Positions 8,590-17,572 of a stretch of 64,000 nucleotides of DNA are shown in pieces. The stretch's first letter is position 1; each line of letters starts with the position of its first letter. The notes under the pieces are model-generated. The model saw only the letters and a list, made by a program, of their open reading frames with translations. It was not told the origin of the DNA and did not search any database. Source of the stretch: Rikenella microfusus DSM 15922. Its GTDB lineage: Bacteria; Bacteroidota; Bacteroidia; Bacteroidales; Rikenellaceae. The stretch is taken from contig NZ_KE386488.1 of NCBI RefSeq assembly GCF_000427365.1, forward strand, positions 1,178,001 to 1,242,000, read 5' to 3'. A program made the position numbers and the translations under genes.

Positions 8590-9498
8590 ATGAAAAGATT
8601 TTTTTCCCGGCTGGCCGGATCGGCGGTGCTGATCGCAGCCCTGTGCGTTGTGCCGAGTGACTCTCTCGGCGTCGAAAAGAGGCTTTCCCAGGCCCGCCAG
8701 GTCGAGCGGCAGGCCGAATTGCGGGGAACGACCGTGCAGGAGATGGTGGACAGCCTGGTGAAGGCGGTCGATTTCCAGTTCATTCCCGGCACGTTGGACG
8801 GCCAGGTGAACGGAGTGTATGCGATCTACAAGTTTCGGAATACCCCCGGTTTTCCGCTTTGGCTGATGATGAATATGGGCGGGCCGCTGACGGTGAACGA
8901 AAGACTCTTTACCGTGAACCGGACCGAAAGCAAGATCAAGGACGGCGTGCGCGTGTGGCTGCTGAATCTCGGCTGCGCCGACTCGGTGAACGGGAAATTC
9001 GAGTTGCAGTTCATTATCGAGGCGGCAACCGGCAAAACCATGCTGGAAGTGACCCGCACCGAAGAAGGGAACGCTCCGCCTCCCGGAGAGGAGAGTCCGA
9101 AGAACCAAAACACCTTTCTGTTCCAGGGATATGTTTTTCCGGAATACTTTATTTACACTTACAAAAATAAACGGCGGGAGGAAAACGCCCGGAAGACGGA
9201 ACAACTGCTCGATTTTCTGGTGCCCCGGCTCGATTTCAGGGCCGGCGGGCGGACGATCAATCCGACTCTGCTCGAACGCCAGTTCGCCCGGTTGGTCTAT
9301 CTGGACAAGCATAACGATACCTGGTACGTGCGCATCGAGTTCCCGGAGACCAGGAACCGTTTCCAGAAAACCTCCGTACTCGATTTCGCCATCAACGCGC
9401 GGGACGGTGAAACCTATATCCGGGCGGGATTGTACGATTACCTGTTCAAAAACTGGACGCATTACCGCGGACGTTCCGTATTTACCACCTCCAACTGA
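8590..9498 (+). CDS. secreted two-domain DUF4251-like protein
   Basis: A 302-residue exported protein with a signal peptide at about residues 1-27. The first domain runs from AVDFQFIPGTLDG (about 55) to TFLFQGYVFPEYF (about 185). It contains the block NTPGFPLWLMMNMGGPLTVN, nearly identical to its downstream neighbour, and LGCADSVNGKFELQF. After a charged linker a second beta-rich domain (about 210-300) ends DYLFKNWTHYRGRS. The two halves look like diverged copies of one fold. Function is unknown. The start is the ATG just downstream of a good promoter. It probably shares a transcript with the 9547 gene (48-base gap, no terminator seen). Confidence 0.72.
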   Translation: MKRFFSRLAGSAVLIAALCVVPSDSLGVEKRLSQARQVERQAELRGTTVQEMVDSLVKAVDFQFIPGTLDGQVNGVYAIYKFRNTPGFPLWLMMNMGGPLTVNERLFTVNRTESKIKDGVRVWLLNLGCADSVNGKFELQFIIEAATGKTMLEVTRTEEGNAPPPGEESPKNQNTFLFQGYVFPEYFIYTYKNKRREENARKTEQLLDFLVPRLDFRAGGRTINPTLLERQFARLVYLDKHNDTWYVRIEFPETRNRFQKTSVLDFAINARDGETYIRAGLYDYLFKNWTHYRGRSVFTTSN

Positions 9499-9546
9499 GG
9501 CATGCGGAGCCGCAAACCGAAAGTCAAACCAAGTATTTAATTCGAT

Positions 9547-10419
9547 ATGAACGCAATGAATCTGAAGACGGCGTGCCTTTCCCTGTTGGCAGGCGCGGCG
9601 CTGGCGCTGGCGGCTCCGGCCCATGCGCAGGAGAACGGTCCCGCTACGGCTGCCGAGATCGATAAATGGGTTGCAGACGTGAAATTCCAATTCCTGCCCA
9701 GCCCCTTGCAGTCCGACGAAAGCAATGCGGCCGTGGTGCAGGGTTATTTCAACAAGACCCCCGGTTTCCCGTTGTGGCTGATGATGGACATGGGCGGCGC
9801 TCTGCCGGTGGACAAGGACCATTTTTCGGTCAATAGCGCGGAAAAAGACGAAGACGGCGTATGGGTGCTGGATCTGAGCTGCGTCGATTCGGTCAACGGT
9901 TTTTTCAAACTCAATTTCGCGATCGACCCTGAAAAAGGCGAGGCCGCGCTGAAAGTAGCTACGGCTGCCGACGGGGATATCGCGATGTATCAGGGGAAAA
10001 TCGGCCCTTACGAAGGGCCGGGAATGCCCGATTTTAGAAACGAGAAAAAAGCCGAAGAGGCGGAACGGACTGCCGCCGTGCTGGACCGGATCGTTCCGGC
10101 GTTGGATTTTACCGTGAAACTCAATTCGGAATTGTACGGAAACAAATCGCAGGTAGTCGTCCGGCCCGGGAATGTCCAGGCATGGAGTCCGCGCAAGTTC
10201 GACGCCGACGGTTATACGGTGGTCTGCTGCGAAAAACAGAACGGCGTCTGGTACGTCCGTTTGCAAGTGGGCGAACCCACTGCGGTCAGCGAAGCCATGT
10301 ATCTTGACCTGGCGATCGATTCGTGGACGGGAGATACCAATTTCCGGCTGGGACTGGCCGACAAATTGCGCCATAACTGGCGGGCGATCGTGGACGGCCA
10401 AGTGCAAATGCCCGAATAG
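9547..10419 (+). CDS. secreted two-domain DUF4251-like protein
   Basis: A 290-residue paralogue of the preceding protein, with a signal peptide ending in AAPAHAQ (about 27). Domain one (about 39-155) carries VKFQFLPSPLQ, KTPGFPLWLMMDMGGALPVD and LSCVDSVNGFFKLNF, and closes MYQGKIGPY. Domain two (about 178-290) ends LRHNWRAIVDGQVQMPE. The conserved PGFPLWLMMxMGGxLxV block, absent from the 7943 protein, suggests a ligand or partner surface specific to the two larger paralogues. No known enzymatic motif was seen. Confidence 0.72.
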   Translation: MNAMNLKTACLSLLAGAALALAAPAHAQENGPATAAEIDKWVADVKFQFLPSPLQSDESNAAVVQGYFNKTPGFPLWLMMDMGGALPVDKDHFSVNSAEKDEDGVWVLDLSCVDSVNGFFKLNFAIDPEKGEAALKVATAADGDIAMYQGKIGPYEGPGMPDFRNEKKAEEAERTAAVLDRIVPALDFTVKLNSELYGNKSQVVVRPGNVQAWSPRKFDADGYTVVCCEKQNGVWYVRLQVGEPTAVSEAMYLDLAIDSWTGDTNFRLGLADKLRHNWRAIVDGQVQMPE

Positions 10420-10463
10420 ACCCGATTCGTCCGTTCCGACAAAAGGATTACCGCGAAAAAGCG

Positions 10464-10471
10464 TAAATTTG
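10464..10471 (+). promoter_or_regulatory. -7 box for hflX
   Basis: TAAATTTG matches TAnnTTTG and lies 45 bases before the chosen hflX ATG. No clear TTG was found at -33. Confidence 0.5.
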
Positions 10472-10515
10472 TGGGTGGTCGGCCTTTGTGCCGGCCGCCT
10501 TATTTGTTTTATCGT

Positions 10516-11727
10516 ATGGAAAAAGGAAAACTGGCCGAATCGCTGGCGGAAAACGATCGGGAACAGGTTGTGCTGGCGGCGGTCGTCCGCGACCGGCAGG
10601 AGATGCGGGAAGCGGAAGAGTACCTCGACGAGCTGCGGTTTCTGGCTGAAACCGCAGGGCTGGAGACGGCGGCTACATTTACCCAGAAGCTGCCCTATCC
10701 CGATAAACGGACTTTCGTCGGCAGCGGCAAGTTGCAGGAAATCAAGGAGTATATCGCCGACAGTGCGGTCAGCGCCGTGATTTTCGACGACGAACTGTCG
10801 CCGTCCCAGACTCGGAACCTCGAAAAAGAGCTGGGAATCAAAATATTGGATCGTACCCGTCTGATTCTCGACATATTCGCCCAGCGGGCGACTACCGCTT
10901 ACGCGAAGACGCAGGTCGAGCTGGCGCAGCTGCAATACCTGTTGCCGCGGCTGACGGGGATGTGGACGCACCTCGAACGGCAGCGCGGGGGGACGGGAAC
11001 CCGCGGCGGGGCAGGGGAGCGCGAAATCGAAACCGACCGCCGTATCATCCGCGACCGCATCGCCCGGCTCAAGGAACAACTGGTCAAGGTCGATCGGCAG
11101 ATGGCGACCCAGCGCAGCGGGCGCGGGTCGCTGGTGCGGGTGGCTTTGGTAGGATACACCAACGTCGGGAAATCGACCATGATGAACATGCTCAGCAAAA
11201 GCGAGGTTTTCGCCGAAAACAAACTGTTCGCCACCCTCGATACCACCGTGCGGAAAGTGGTGCTGGAGAACCTGCCGTTCCTGTTGTCGGATACCGTCGG
11301 GTTTATCCGGAAACTGCCCACGCAGCTGGTCGAGTCGTTCAAATCGACGCTCGACGAAGTCCGGGAAGCCGATCTGTTGCTGCATGTGGTGGACATCTCG
11401 CACCCGAATTTCGAAGACCAGATAAGCGTCGTGAACCAGACCCTGCGCGACATCGGGGCGGGAGATAAGCCGGTCTTTTTGATTTTCAATAAGATAGATG
11501 CTTATACTTACGTAAAGAAAGACGAGGACGACCTGATGCCCGGCACGCGCGAGAATTGGACGCTGGAACAGTTGCAGAAGAGCTGGATCGCACGGAACAG
11601 CGGAGTGCCCTGCATCTTTATTTCGGCACGGAACCGGACCAATATCGACAAGTTGCGTAAAGACCTTTACGGCATGGTGCGCGAAATACACGAAGGGCGT
11701 TATCCGTTCAATAACTATTTGTATTGA
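10516..11727 (+). CDS. hflX: ribosome-associated GTPase HflX
   Basis: A 403-residue GTPase that splits stalled or hibernating ribosomes under stress. The N-terminal HflX domain (about 20-200) includes TFVGSGKLQEIKEYI and a glycine-rich loop GGTGTRGGAGERE. The G domain begins with G1 GYTNVGKST (about 213-221) and has G3 DTVGFI and G4 NKID. The ATG at 10516 is preferred over a GTG at 10471, which overlaps the -7 box. The stop codon overlaps the start of the next gene in a TGATG arrangement, implying coupling with the LuxE-like gene. Confidence 0.94.
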   Translation: MEKGKLAESLAENDREQVVLAAVVRDRQEMREAEEYLDELRFLAETAGLETAATFTQKLPYPDKRTFVGSGKLQEIKEYIADSAVSAVIFDDELSPSQTRNLEKELGIKILDRTRLILDIFAQRATTAYAKTQVELAQLQYLLPRLTGMWTHLERQRGGTGTRGGAGEREIETDRRIIRDRIARLKEQLVKVDRQMATQRSGRGSLVRVALVGYTNVGKSTMMNMLSKSEVFAENKLFATLDTTVRKVVLENLPFLLSDTVGFIRKLPTQLVESFKSTLDEVREADLLLHVVDISHPNFEDQISVVNQTLRDIGAGDKPVFLIFNKIDAYTYVKKDEDDLMPGTRENWTLEQLQKSWIARNSGVPCIFISARNRTNIDKLRKDLYGMVREIHEGRYPFNNYLY

Positions 11728-12740
11728 TGGACATCGCGGTACAACAAGAGAGAATTTTCTCCGATACGGCCTCTTCGGCGGGGTTCGAGTCGGTCGCGCT
11801 GGAAATATTCCGTTTCCAGGCAGCCCATTGCGAACCCTACCGGCAATATATCGGCCTGTTGGGAATCGACCCGTCGTCCGTTTCCTACACGGCGGAAATC
11901 CCGTACCTGCCGGTGGAGTTTTTCAAGACTCGCCGGATATGGAGCGCGCCGGCGGACAGTGAACCTGAAACGGTCTTCACCAGCAGCGGTACCTCCGGGG
12001 CCGAAACGAGCCGCCATTATGTAGCATCGACGGCCTTATACGACGAATCTTTCACGCGGGGGTTCGAATATTTTTACGGCCCGGCGGGGGAGTGGAGCAT
12101 CTTCGCTCTGCTGCCGTCTTATATGGAGCGCAGCGGGTCGTCGCTGGTCTGGATGGCGGAACGGTTGCAGGCGCGAAACAGGGCTTGTGGCGGCTTTTAC
12201 CTGTACGACCACGGCAAATTGACCGGGGAGCTGCGGAAAGCGGCGGAAAAGGGCGAAAAAATCCTGCTGATCGGGGTCGCTTTCGCTTTGCTGGACTATG
12301 CGGAATACCTGTCGGCCGAAAATATCGCCTTGGAATTGCCGGAGGACGCCGTCGTTATGGAAACGGGCGGGATGAAAGGCCGGCGGCGCGAAGTTTCACG
12401 TGAAACAATGCACGAAACGCTGACCCGGGCATTCGGCGTAAAGACGATACATTCGGAATACGGGATGACGGAACTGTTGTCCCAGGCCTATTCGTCCGGC
12501 GGCGGCCTGTTCCGCTGCCCGCCCTGGATGCGCGTTTCGGCTCGGGACCTGCAAATCCCGCTGCGTGCGGCGGGGGAGGGCGAGCCGGGCGGGTTGAATG
12601 TTATCGACCTGGCCAATCTCTGGTCGTGTTCGTTTGTCGCCGTGCAGGACCGGGGGATCGTTTACGGCGACGGTTCGTTCCGGGTGCTGGGGCGGATCGA
12701 AGGGGCGCAGCTCCGGGGATGTAATATGTTGATCGAATAA
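11727..12740 (+). CDS. LuxE-like acyl-protein synthetase family protein
   Basis: A 337-residue protein of the LuxE/PF04443 adenylate-forming type, which in luminous bacteria activates fatty acids and carries them on a cysteine. Visible are the AMP-binding loop TVFTSSGTSGAETSR (about 76-90), an aromatic-rich middle, METGGMKGRRREVSR and SEYGMTELLSQAY (a typical adenylation A5-like motif). A C-terminal LRGCNMLIE places one cysteine where LuxE is acylated. It sits between hflX and a lipid-linked-oligosaccharide-type flippase, which suggests an envelope acylation role, but the substrate is unknown. A parS site lies inside the gene at 12392. The start is the ATG overlapping the hflX stop. Confidence 0.8.
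   Translation: MDIAVQQERIFSDTASSAGFESVALEIFRFQAAHCEPYRQYIGLLGIDPSSVSYTAEIPYLPVEFFKTRRIWSAPADSEPETVFTSSGTSGAETSRHYVASTALYDESFTRGFEYFYGPAGEWSIFALLPSYMERSGSSLVWMAERLQARNRACGGFYLYDHGKLTGELRKAAEKGEKILLIGVAFALLDYAEYLSAENIALELPEDAVVMETGGMKGRRREVSRETMHETLTRAFGVKTIHSEYGMTELLSQAYSSGGGLFRCPPWMRVSARDLQIPLRAAGEGEPGGLNVIDLANLWSCSFVAVQDRGIVYGDGSFRVLGRIEGAQLRGCNMLIE
12392..12407. other. parS site (ParB binding), copy 1
   Basis: A perfect palindrome GTTTCACGTGAAAC (12393-12406) with a matching trailing A. This is the canonical bacterial parS core, lying within the LuxE-like coding sequence. Confidence 0.88.
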
Positions 12741-12752
12741 TCTTGTCCGGAT

Positions 12753-14201
12753 ATGGCATCGGCGGCGCATCTATTGAAAAAACTGGCTTCGCAGACCGCG
12801 GTGTACGGGATCAGCGCGATTCTTTCCAAATTTCTGAATTACCTGCTGACCCCTTACCTGACGCGGGTCATGCCCGATGCGACGTACGGGCAGGTCAATC
12901 TGTTGTACGGGATCATTCCGTTCGCGAACGTGGTGCTGACCATGGGACTGGCGACCGGTTATTTCCGTTACGCCGCCAAATGCCGGACACTGGGAGACAA
13001 ACGCCGGCTTTTTACCACCACTTGGGGGGCCGTGAGCTTTATGGCCCTGCTGTTCGGGTTGCTCATGGGGTTCGGCAACGGGTCGCTGGCCGAAGCGATG
13101 CGTCTGGCCCCGGAATGTATCGCCGCGATGACGGCCCTGATCGTGGTGGACAACGTGGCGGCCATTCCGCTCGCCGCCTTGCGCGAACAGGGAAAAGCGG
13201 TCTATTACACGGTGGTCAATGTCTCCGGCGTGCTGGTCAATATCACCGCGTGTATCCTGTTTTATACCTATGTTCCGGGGGCTTCGACCGATCCGTTCTG
13301 GGTGCTGGCGGCCAATCTGATCGCCAGTTCCGTGTCGCTGCTTCTTTTGTTGCCGAATACGATCAAACTGGTGTCGAAATCTTTTTCGCCGCAGCTTTTA
13401 AGGAGTATCTTCACCTATTCCATCCCGCTGATGATGGCGGGTATCATGGGGGTGGCGGGCGACTTCATCGACCGCCAGCTGATCTATTTCATGCTGCCCG
13501 AGGGGATTGCCGACGCGCAGCTGGGTATCTATACCGCCGTGGCTAAAATCGCGGCCCTGCTGATGATTTTCCGGCAGATTTACACCCTCGGGGCGGAACC
13601 GTTTTTCCTACAGGGATTTTCGAAAGAGGATTTCCGGTCGGCCAACGCGGCGGCGACCAAATATTTCATTATCGCGGGTATCGCCATCTATCTGCTGCTG
13701 TCTCTTTTCGACCGGGAATTCGCCTATATCGTGGGTTCCGATTACCGCGGCGGCATGGGAGTATTGCCGTTGCTGTTGCTGGCCAACCTGCTGGCCGGGA
13801 TTCTGGTCAATCTGTCGTTCTGGTACAAAGCGGCCGACAAGACGCGCGTGGCTGTCTGGATTACCGGTCTGGGCGTGGTCGTAACGCTGATTATCAATAT
13901 GCTGCTGATCCCGTCGATGGGCTATCGGGGGGCGGCCGTAGCCCGCGTGGTGTCGATGCTGTTGATGGTGACGCTGAGCTATGTCCTCTGCCAGAAGTAT
14001 TTTCCCGTACCGTTCGACCTCAGGCGGATCGGGTTCTATTTCCTGCTGGGGGGCGCGATATTCGGACTGTCGTACGCCACGGCCCTCCTGCCCGGATGGG
14101 GACGCATGACGCTCAATTTTTTACTACTTTTGATATACCTCCTGACGGCCCTGAAGGTCGAACTGGGAGGACGGAAAATCAGTGCATTATGGAAAAAGTG
14201 A
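12753..14201 (+). CDS. MOP-superfamily flippase, polysaccharide/lipid-linked saccharide exporter
   Basis: A 482-residue inner-membrane protein with about 14 hydrophobic segments spread along its length and a C-terminal polysaccharide-biosynthesis domain. Its N-terminus, LLKKLASQTAVYGISAILSK, and an early block NYLLTPYLTRVM match the Wzx/RfbX branch of the MOP superfamily, which flips undecaprenyl-linked sugars across the membrane. It is found next to dut in many Bacteroidota, a position compatible with a general cell-wall or O-glycan role rather than a specific capsule locus. Its stop overlaps the dut start by 13 bases. Confidence 0.87.
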   Translation: MASAAHLLKKLASQTAVYGISAILSKFLNYLLTPYLTRVMPDATYGQVNLLYGIIPFANVVLTMGLATGYFRYAAKCRTLGDKRRLFTTTWGAVSFMALLFGLLMGFGNGSLAEAMRLAPECIAAMTALIVVDNVAAIPLAALREQGKAVYYTVVNVSGVLVNITACILFYTYVPGASTDPFWVLAANLIASSVSLLLLLPNTIKLVSKSFSPQLLRSIFTYSIPLMMAGIMGVAGDFIDRQLIYFMLPEGIADAQLGIYTAVAKIAALLMIFRQIYTLGAEPFFLQGFSKEDFRSANAAATKYFIIAGIAIYLLLSLFDREFAYIVGSDYRGGMGVLPLLLLANLLAGILVNLSFWYKAADKTRVAVWITGLGVVVTLIINMLLIPSMGYRGAAVARVVSMLLMVTLSYVLCQKYFPVPFDLRRIGFYFLLGGAIFGLSYATALLPGWGRMTLNFLLLLIYLLTALKVELGGRKISALWKK

Positions 14202-14626
14202 AAGTGATCAACCGGTCCGGCAATCCGCTGCCGGCTTACGAAACTTCGCAGGCCGTGGGGCTGGACGTGCGGGCCGATATCCGGGAACCCTGGACGATCG
14301 GGCCTCTGGAACGGGTGATGGTTCCTACCGGGCTGTATTTCCAGATTCCGGAAGGGTACGAGATACAGGTGCGGCCCCGGAGCGGGTTGGCGGCCAAACA
14401 CGGGATCGCGGTCATCAATTCGCCGGGGACGATCGATCCGGACTACCGGGGCGAGTTGAAAGTGCTGTTGGTGAACCTCTCCAACGAACCGTTCGAGATG
14501 CAGCCGGGCGAGCGGGTGGCGCAGTTGGTGTTCGCCCGTTACCAGCGGTTGGAGTGGGAAGAGACCGTCGTGCTGGACGAAACGAAACGTGGCGGCGGCG
14601 GTTTCGGTTCGACGGGGGTAAAATGA
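14189..14626 (+). CDS. dut: dUTP diphosphatase
   Basis: Hydrolyses dUTP to dUMP, keeping uracil out of DNA and supplying thymidylate synthesis; a trimeric cytosolic enzyme of 145 residues. All five family motifs are visible: AVGLDVRADI (1), RPRSGLAAK (2), GTIDPDYRGELKVLL (3, with the catalytic Asp), ERVAQLVF (4) and the glycine-rich C-terminal GGGGFGSTG (5). The ATG at 14189 overlaps the flippase end, and the stop overlaps the next ATG in an ATGA, so the three genes are translationally coupled. Confidence 0.96.
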   Translation: MEKVKVINRSGNPLPAYETSQAVGLDVRADIREPWTIGPLERVMVPTGLYFQIPEGYEIQVRPRSGLAAKHGIAVINSPGTIDPDYRGELKVLLVNLSNEPFEMQPGERVAQLVFARYQRLEWEETVVLDETKRGGGGFGSTGVK

Positions 14627-16341
14627 TCGTTATGCGGTTTCGGCGTTTTTTATATGCGTTTCTTTGCCTGCTGCCGCTGGCGGCGGGTCTGTCGCCGGCG
14701 GCGGCGCAGCAGGACGGCGGCCGGAAACGGCAGCAGAAGGCTTCGCTGCTCTATCTGGAAGGGGTGAAACGACAGAATCTCGGTACGTTGCGAGAAGCGG
14801 CACGGCTGTATGAAGCGGCGATCCGCCAGGTACCCGAACATGCGGCGGCGTACTACCGATTGTCCGGTATCGCCCGGATGATCGACGATCCGACAGCCTC
14901 TTTGCGCTATGCGCGGCGGGCTTACGAACTGGATACGGCCTGCCGCGATTATGCCGACAATTATGCCCGGATGCTGACCGTTACGGGCGATTATAAGGCC
15001 GCCGACAGCCTTTTTTCCATGCTGCTGGAACGGGACCCTTCCGATTTCGAAACAATGTCCCTGCTGGCCCTTTTGAAGCTGGAAACGGGCCTGCCCGCGG
15101 AAGCGTTGGCGCTGATCGACACGGCCGAAATCCGAGGCGGGATAAGACCCCCGATGGTCGATATCAAACGGCAGGCGCTGATTCGGACGGAACGTTATGC
15201 CGAGGCTTTCGATTATATGTCCGAGGTGTGTATGCAGATGCCCGGCGAGGCCGGATTCCGTATTCAGTTGGCCGAACTGGCCGCAGCGCTGAGGCGTGAC
15301 AGCGTGGCGGTGGCCAATTACCGGGCCGCCATCGAACTGGATTCGGCCGGGCTGGCTCCGCGCATGGCGTTGGCCGAATATTACCGGATCAAAGGGATGT
15401 GGCCCGAATATCCGGAAGCGTTGGTGCCGGTATTCGCCCATGCCGACTTTCCGGCCAAAGCTAAAAAGGAGTATTTCGATACCTATGTACGTACCTATCC
15501 GGAGGTGTACCGGCGTTATTTCGTCCAGATGGTCCGTTTGGCCGACGCCGTGTTGCAGGCGGCCCCGGACGACCCGGACGCCCGTGAATTTTATGCCGGG
15601 CACCTGATATACAGCGGCCAGTTCGATTTGGCGCACAAGTATCTGACTTCGCAAATCGGGGAAGGGAATGCCCCGTTGAAATTTTACCGGGATGTGATCG
15701 AAATGGCGCAATTCCGGGAACAGCCGGATACAGTGGCAGAATACATCCGGTTGGCGCGGCAGCGTTTCCCGCGCGACCCGGAGCTGGGTATGACGATACT
15801 TTTCACGCAGTTCCAGGCCGGAGACACGCTGGCGGCCGTCGCGACGGCGCGGGAGGTGATCCGCCGTTCCGAAAATGATTCGATAACCAGTTCGGCTTAT
15901 GGCTTCTGCGGCGACATGGCCCATCTGAGGGGAGACGACAAAGCGGCTTTCCGTTATTACAGGCAGGCCCTCAAACTGACGCCGGACAGTCCCGTGGTAC
16001 TCAATAATTTCGCTTATTATCTGAGCGAGAAGGGCCGCGATCTGGAAAAGGCGTTGGAGATGTCGGCCCGGGCGAACGAACTGGATCCGCAGAATGCCAC
16101 CTATCTCGATACGCAGGCCTGGGTATTGTACCGGTTGGGCCGTTACGAAGAGGCGCAGACGCTCATGCGCCAGGCACTCGTGCTCGATACGTCGAACAGC
16201 GCCGAGTTGCTGCTCCATTACGGGGACATACTTTACGGTCTCGGAAAGACGTTTATGGCGAAGACTTACTGGCAGCGTGCGCTGGAGGCCGGCGCGGACG
16301 GCCGTGCGATCGAAGAGCGGCTCCGGTCGCTGGAAAAATGA
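14623..16341 (+). CDS. tetratricopeptide-repeat protein, secreted
   Basis: A 572-residue TPR scaffold with a signal peptide (FLCLLPLAAGLSPAAAQ). TPR units are visible at about 37-70 (LLYLEGVKRQNLGTLREAAR), 71-140 and 230-270. A C-terminal run at about 410-560 includes GDDKAAFRYYRQALKLTPDS, NNFAYYLSEKGRDLEKALEM and TQAWVLYRLGRYEEAQTLMR. In many Bacteroidota this TPR gene lies between dut and the murein-hydrolase activator, implying an envelope assembly role, but no function is established from sequence. The ATG at 14623 overlaps the dut stop; an ATG at 14632 is an alternative. Confidence 0.85.
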   Translation: MIVMRFRRFLYAFLCLLPLAAGLSPAAAQQDGGRKRQQKASLLYLEGVKRQNLGTLREAARLYEAAIRQVPEHAAAYYRLSGIARMIDDPTASLRYARRAYELDTACRDYADNYARMLTVTGDYKAADSLFSMLLERDPSDFETMSLLALLKLETGLPAEALALIDTAEIRGGIRPPMVDIKRQALIRTERYAEAFDYMSEVCMQMPGEAGFRIQLAELAAALRRDSVAVANYRAAIELDSAGLAPRMALAEYYRIKGMWPEYPEALVPVFAHADFPAKAKKEYFDTYVRTYPEVYRRYFVQMVRLADAVLQAAPDDPDAREFYAGHLIYSGQFDLAHKYLTSQIGEGNAPLKFYRDVIEMAQFREQPDTVAEYIRLARQRFPRDPELGMTILFTQFQAGDTLAAVATAREVIRRSENDSITSSAYGFCGDMAHLRGDDKAAFRYYRQALKLTPDSPVVLNNFAYYLSEKGRDLEKALEMSARANELDPQNATYLDTQAWVLYRLGRYEEAQTLMRQALVLDTSNSAELLLHYGDILYGLGKTFMAKTYWQRALEAGADGRAIEERLRSLEK

Positions 16342-16363
16342 GTATAATCCGAAATCCCGACAA

Positions 16364-17554
16364 ATGATGAGACTTAACCGATATGCCGGCCGGCTGGCGG
16401 GAGCGTTGTTCGCGGTTGCGGCGTTCTCGGCATGTCCGTTGGCTGCGTCGGGGCAGGGGAGCGTGCGCGACGAGATCCGGCAGGCCGAAGCCGAAATCGC
16501 CCGGATCAACAAACTGGTCGGCGACACGCGGAAAGAGCAGGGGGCGACGCTCGGACACCTGAAGCTGGTCGGTACGAAATTGGAGAACCGGCAAAAGATC
16601 GTTCGCGGTATCGAGTCGGAAATGGGAACCGTTTCCGGGCGACTTCGGGCCAAATCGATGGAGGTCGAACAGCTCCGGAAACGTTATGACGAGCTAAAGC
16701 ACAGTTACTCAGCGCTTATCAGAATAGCGTACAAAAATTATCGGAATAACAGCTTTCTTTCGTTCATCTTCTCGGCGCGTGATTTTACAGACGCGGCACG
16801 AAGACTTTATTATGTTAAACGAATAGGGGTCGATATCGAGAAAAAAGCCGGAGAATTGGAAGAACTTCGTCGGAAATTGGGAGCGGAGGTGTCGGCTCTG
16901 AACGACCGGAAGAGGGAACTTGCCGGTTTGCAGGAGGAACATACGGCGGAGGTGAAACAGCTGGAAGAGGAACGTGTGCAGTTGAAAAAGACGCAGGATG
17001 CGTTGAAAGGCAAGGAGAAGAAACTGTTGGCCGAGGCGGAAAAGCGGCGCCGGCAGATTGCCGAATTGGAGCGGAAATTGCAGGAGGCAGTCAAAGCCGA
17101 TGTGAAGAAAACGAGCGGCAAAGCGGTCGCTTCGGGGCCTTTGACGGCGCAGTTCGCAGCGAAAAAAGGAAAGCTGCCGCGTCCGGTGGAGGGGGTAGTG
17201 GTGGATCGTTACGGCCTGCATAACCACCCCACGCAGAAAGGGGTCAAGGTCAATAATAAGGGGGTGAATATAGCCGCGAAAGCGGGAAGCGAGGTACAGT
17301 GCGTCTTTGCGGGCGAAGTCCGGAAAGTCTTTTTCTTCCAAGGGTTGGGCAATTCGGTCATGGTGCGTCACGGCGCTTATCTGACGATTTATGCCAACCT
17401 CGAATCCGTTTTCGTGCGGGAAGGGGAGGGCGTGATGGAAGGAAGTCCGATAGGGACGGTCGCGAAGGCGGCTTCGGGCCAGCAGGCGATTCTGCATTTC
17501 GAGGTATGGAAAGAGAGCGACAACCTGAATCCGGAACTGTGGATCCGGCGGTAA
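16364..17554 (+). CDS. EnvC-like murein hydrolase activator with degenerate LytM domain
   Basis: A 396-residue periplasmic protein: signal peptide (about 1-30), long coiled coil (about 33-265, rich in E/K/R/L), then a LytM/M23 fold (about 265-395). In active M23 peptidases the zinc site is HxG[IV]D plus the second His of HxH, and YxHL gives a catalytic His. Here these read NKGVN (N298, N302), ILH (only H378 kept) and YANL (N345). So four of the five key residues are lost. As in E. coli EnvC, this predicts an activator of an amidase rather than a peptidase. The DUF4292 gene often found between the TPR and M23 genes is absent. Confidence 0.88.
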   Translation: MMRLNRYAGRLAGALFAVAAFSACPLAASGQGSVRDEIRQAEAEIARINKLVGDTRKEQGATLGHLKLVGTKLENRQKIVRGIESEMGTVSGRLRAKSMEVEQLRKRYDELKHSYSALIRIAYKNYRNNSFLSFIFSARDFTDAARRLYYVKRIGVDIEKKAGELEELRRKLGAEVSALNDRKRELAGLQEEHTAEVKQLEEERVQLKKTQDALKGKEKKLLAEAEKRRRQIAELERKLQEAVKADVKKTSGKAVASGPLTAQFAAKKGKLPRPVEGVVVDRYGLHNHPTQKGVKVNNKGVNIAAKAGSEVQCVFAGEVRKVFFFQGLGNSVMVRHGAYLTIYANLESVFVREGEGVMEGSPIGTVAKAASGQQAILHFEVWKESDNLNPELWIRR

Positions 17555-17572
17555 TCTCAAAAACAGGATACT

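Noticed and set aside
8440-11691. Very long open frame on the minus strand opposite the DUF4251-like genes and hflX
   Set aside because: It is the mirror image of well-supported plus-strand genes in a GC-rich genome and encodes no recognisable family.
14650-16653. Long minus-strand frame opposite the TPR gene
   Set aside because: Antiparallel shadow of a clear TPR protein; no domain or start context of its own.
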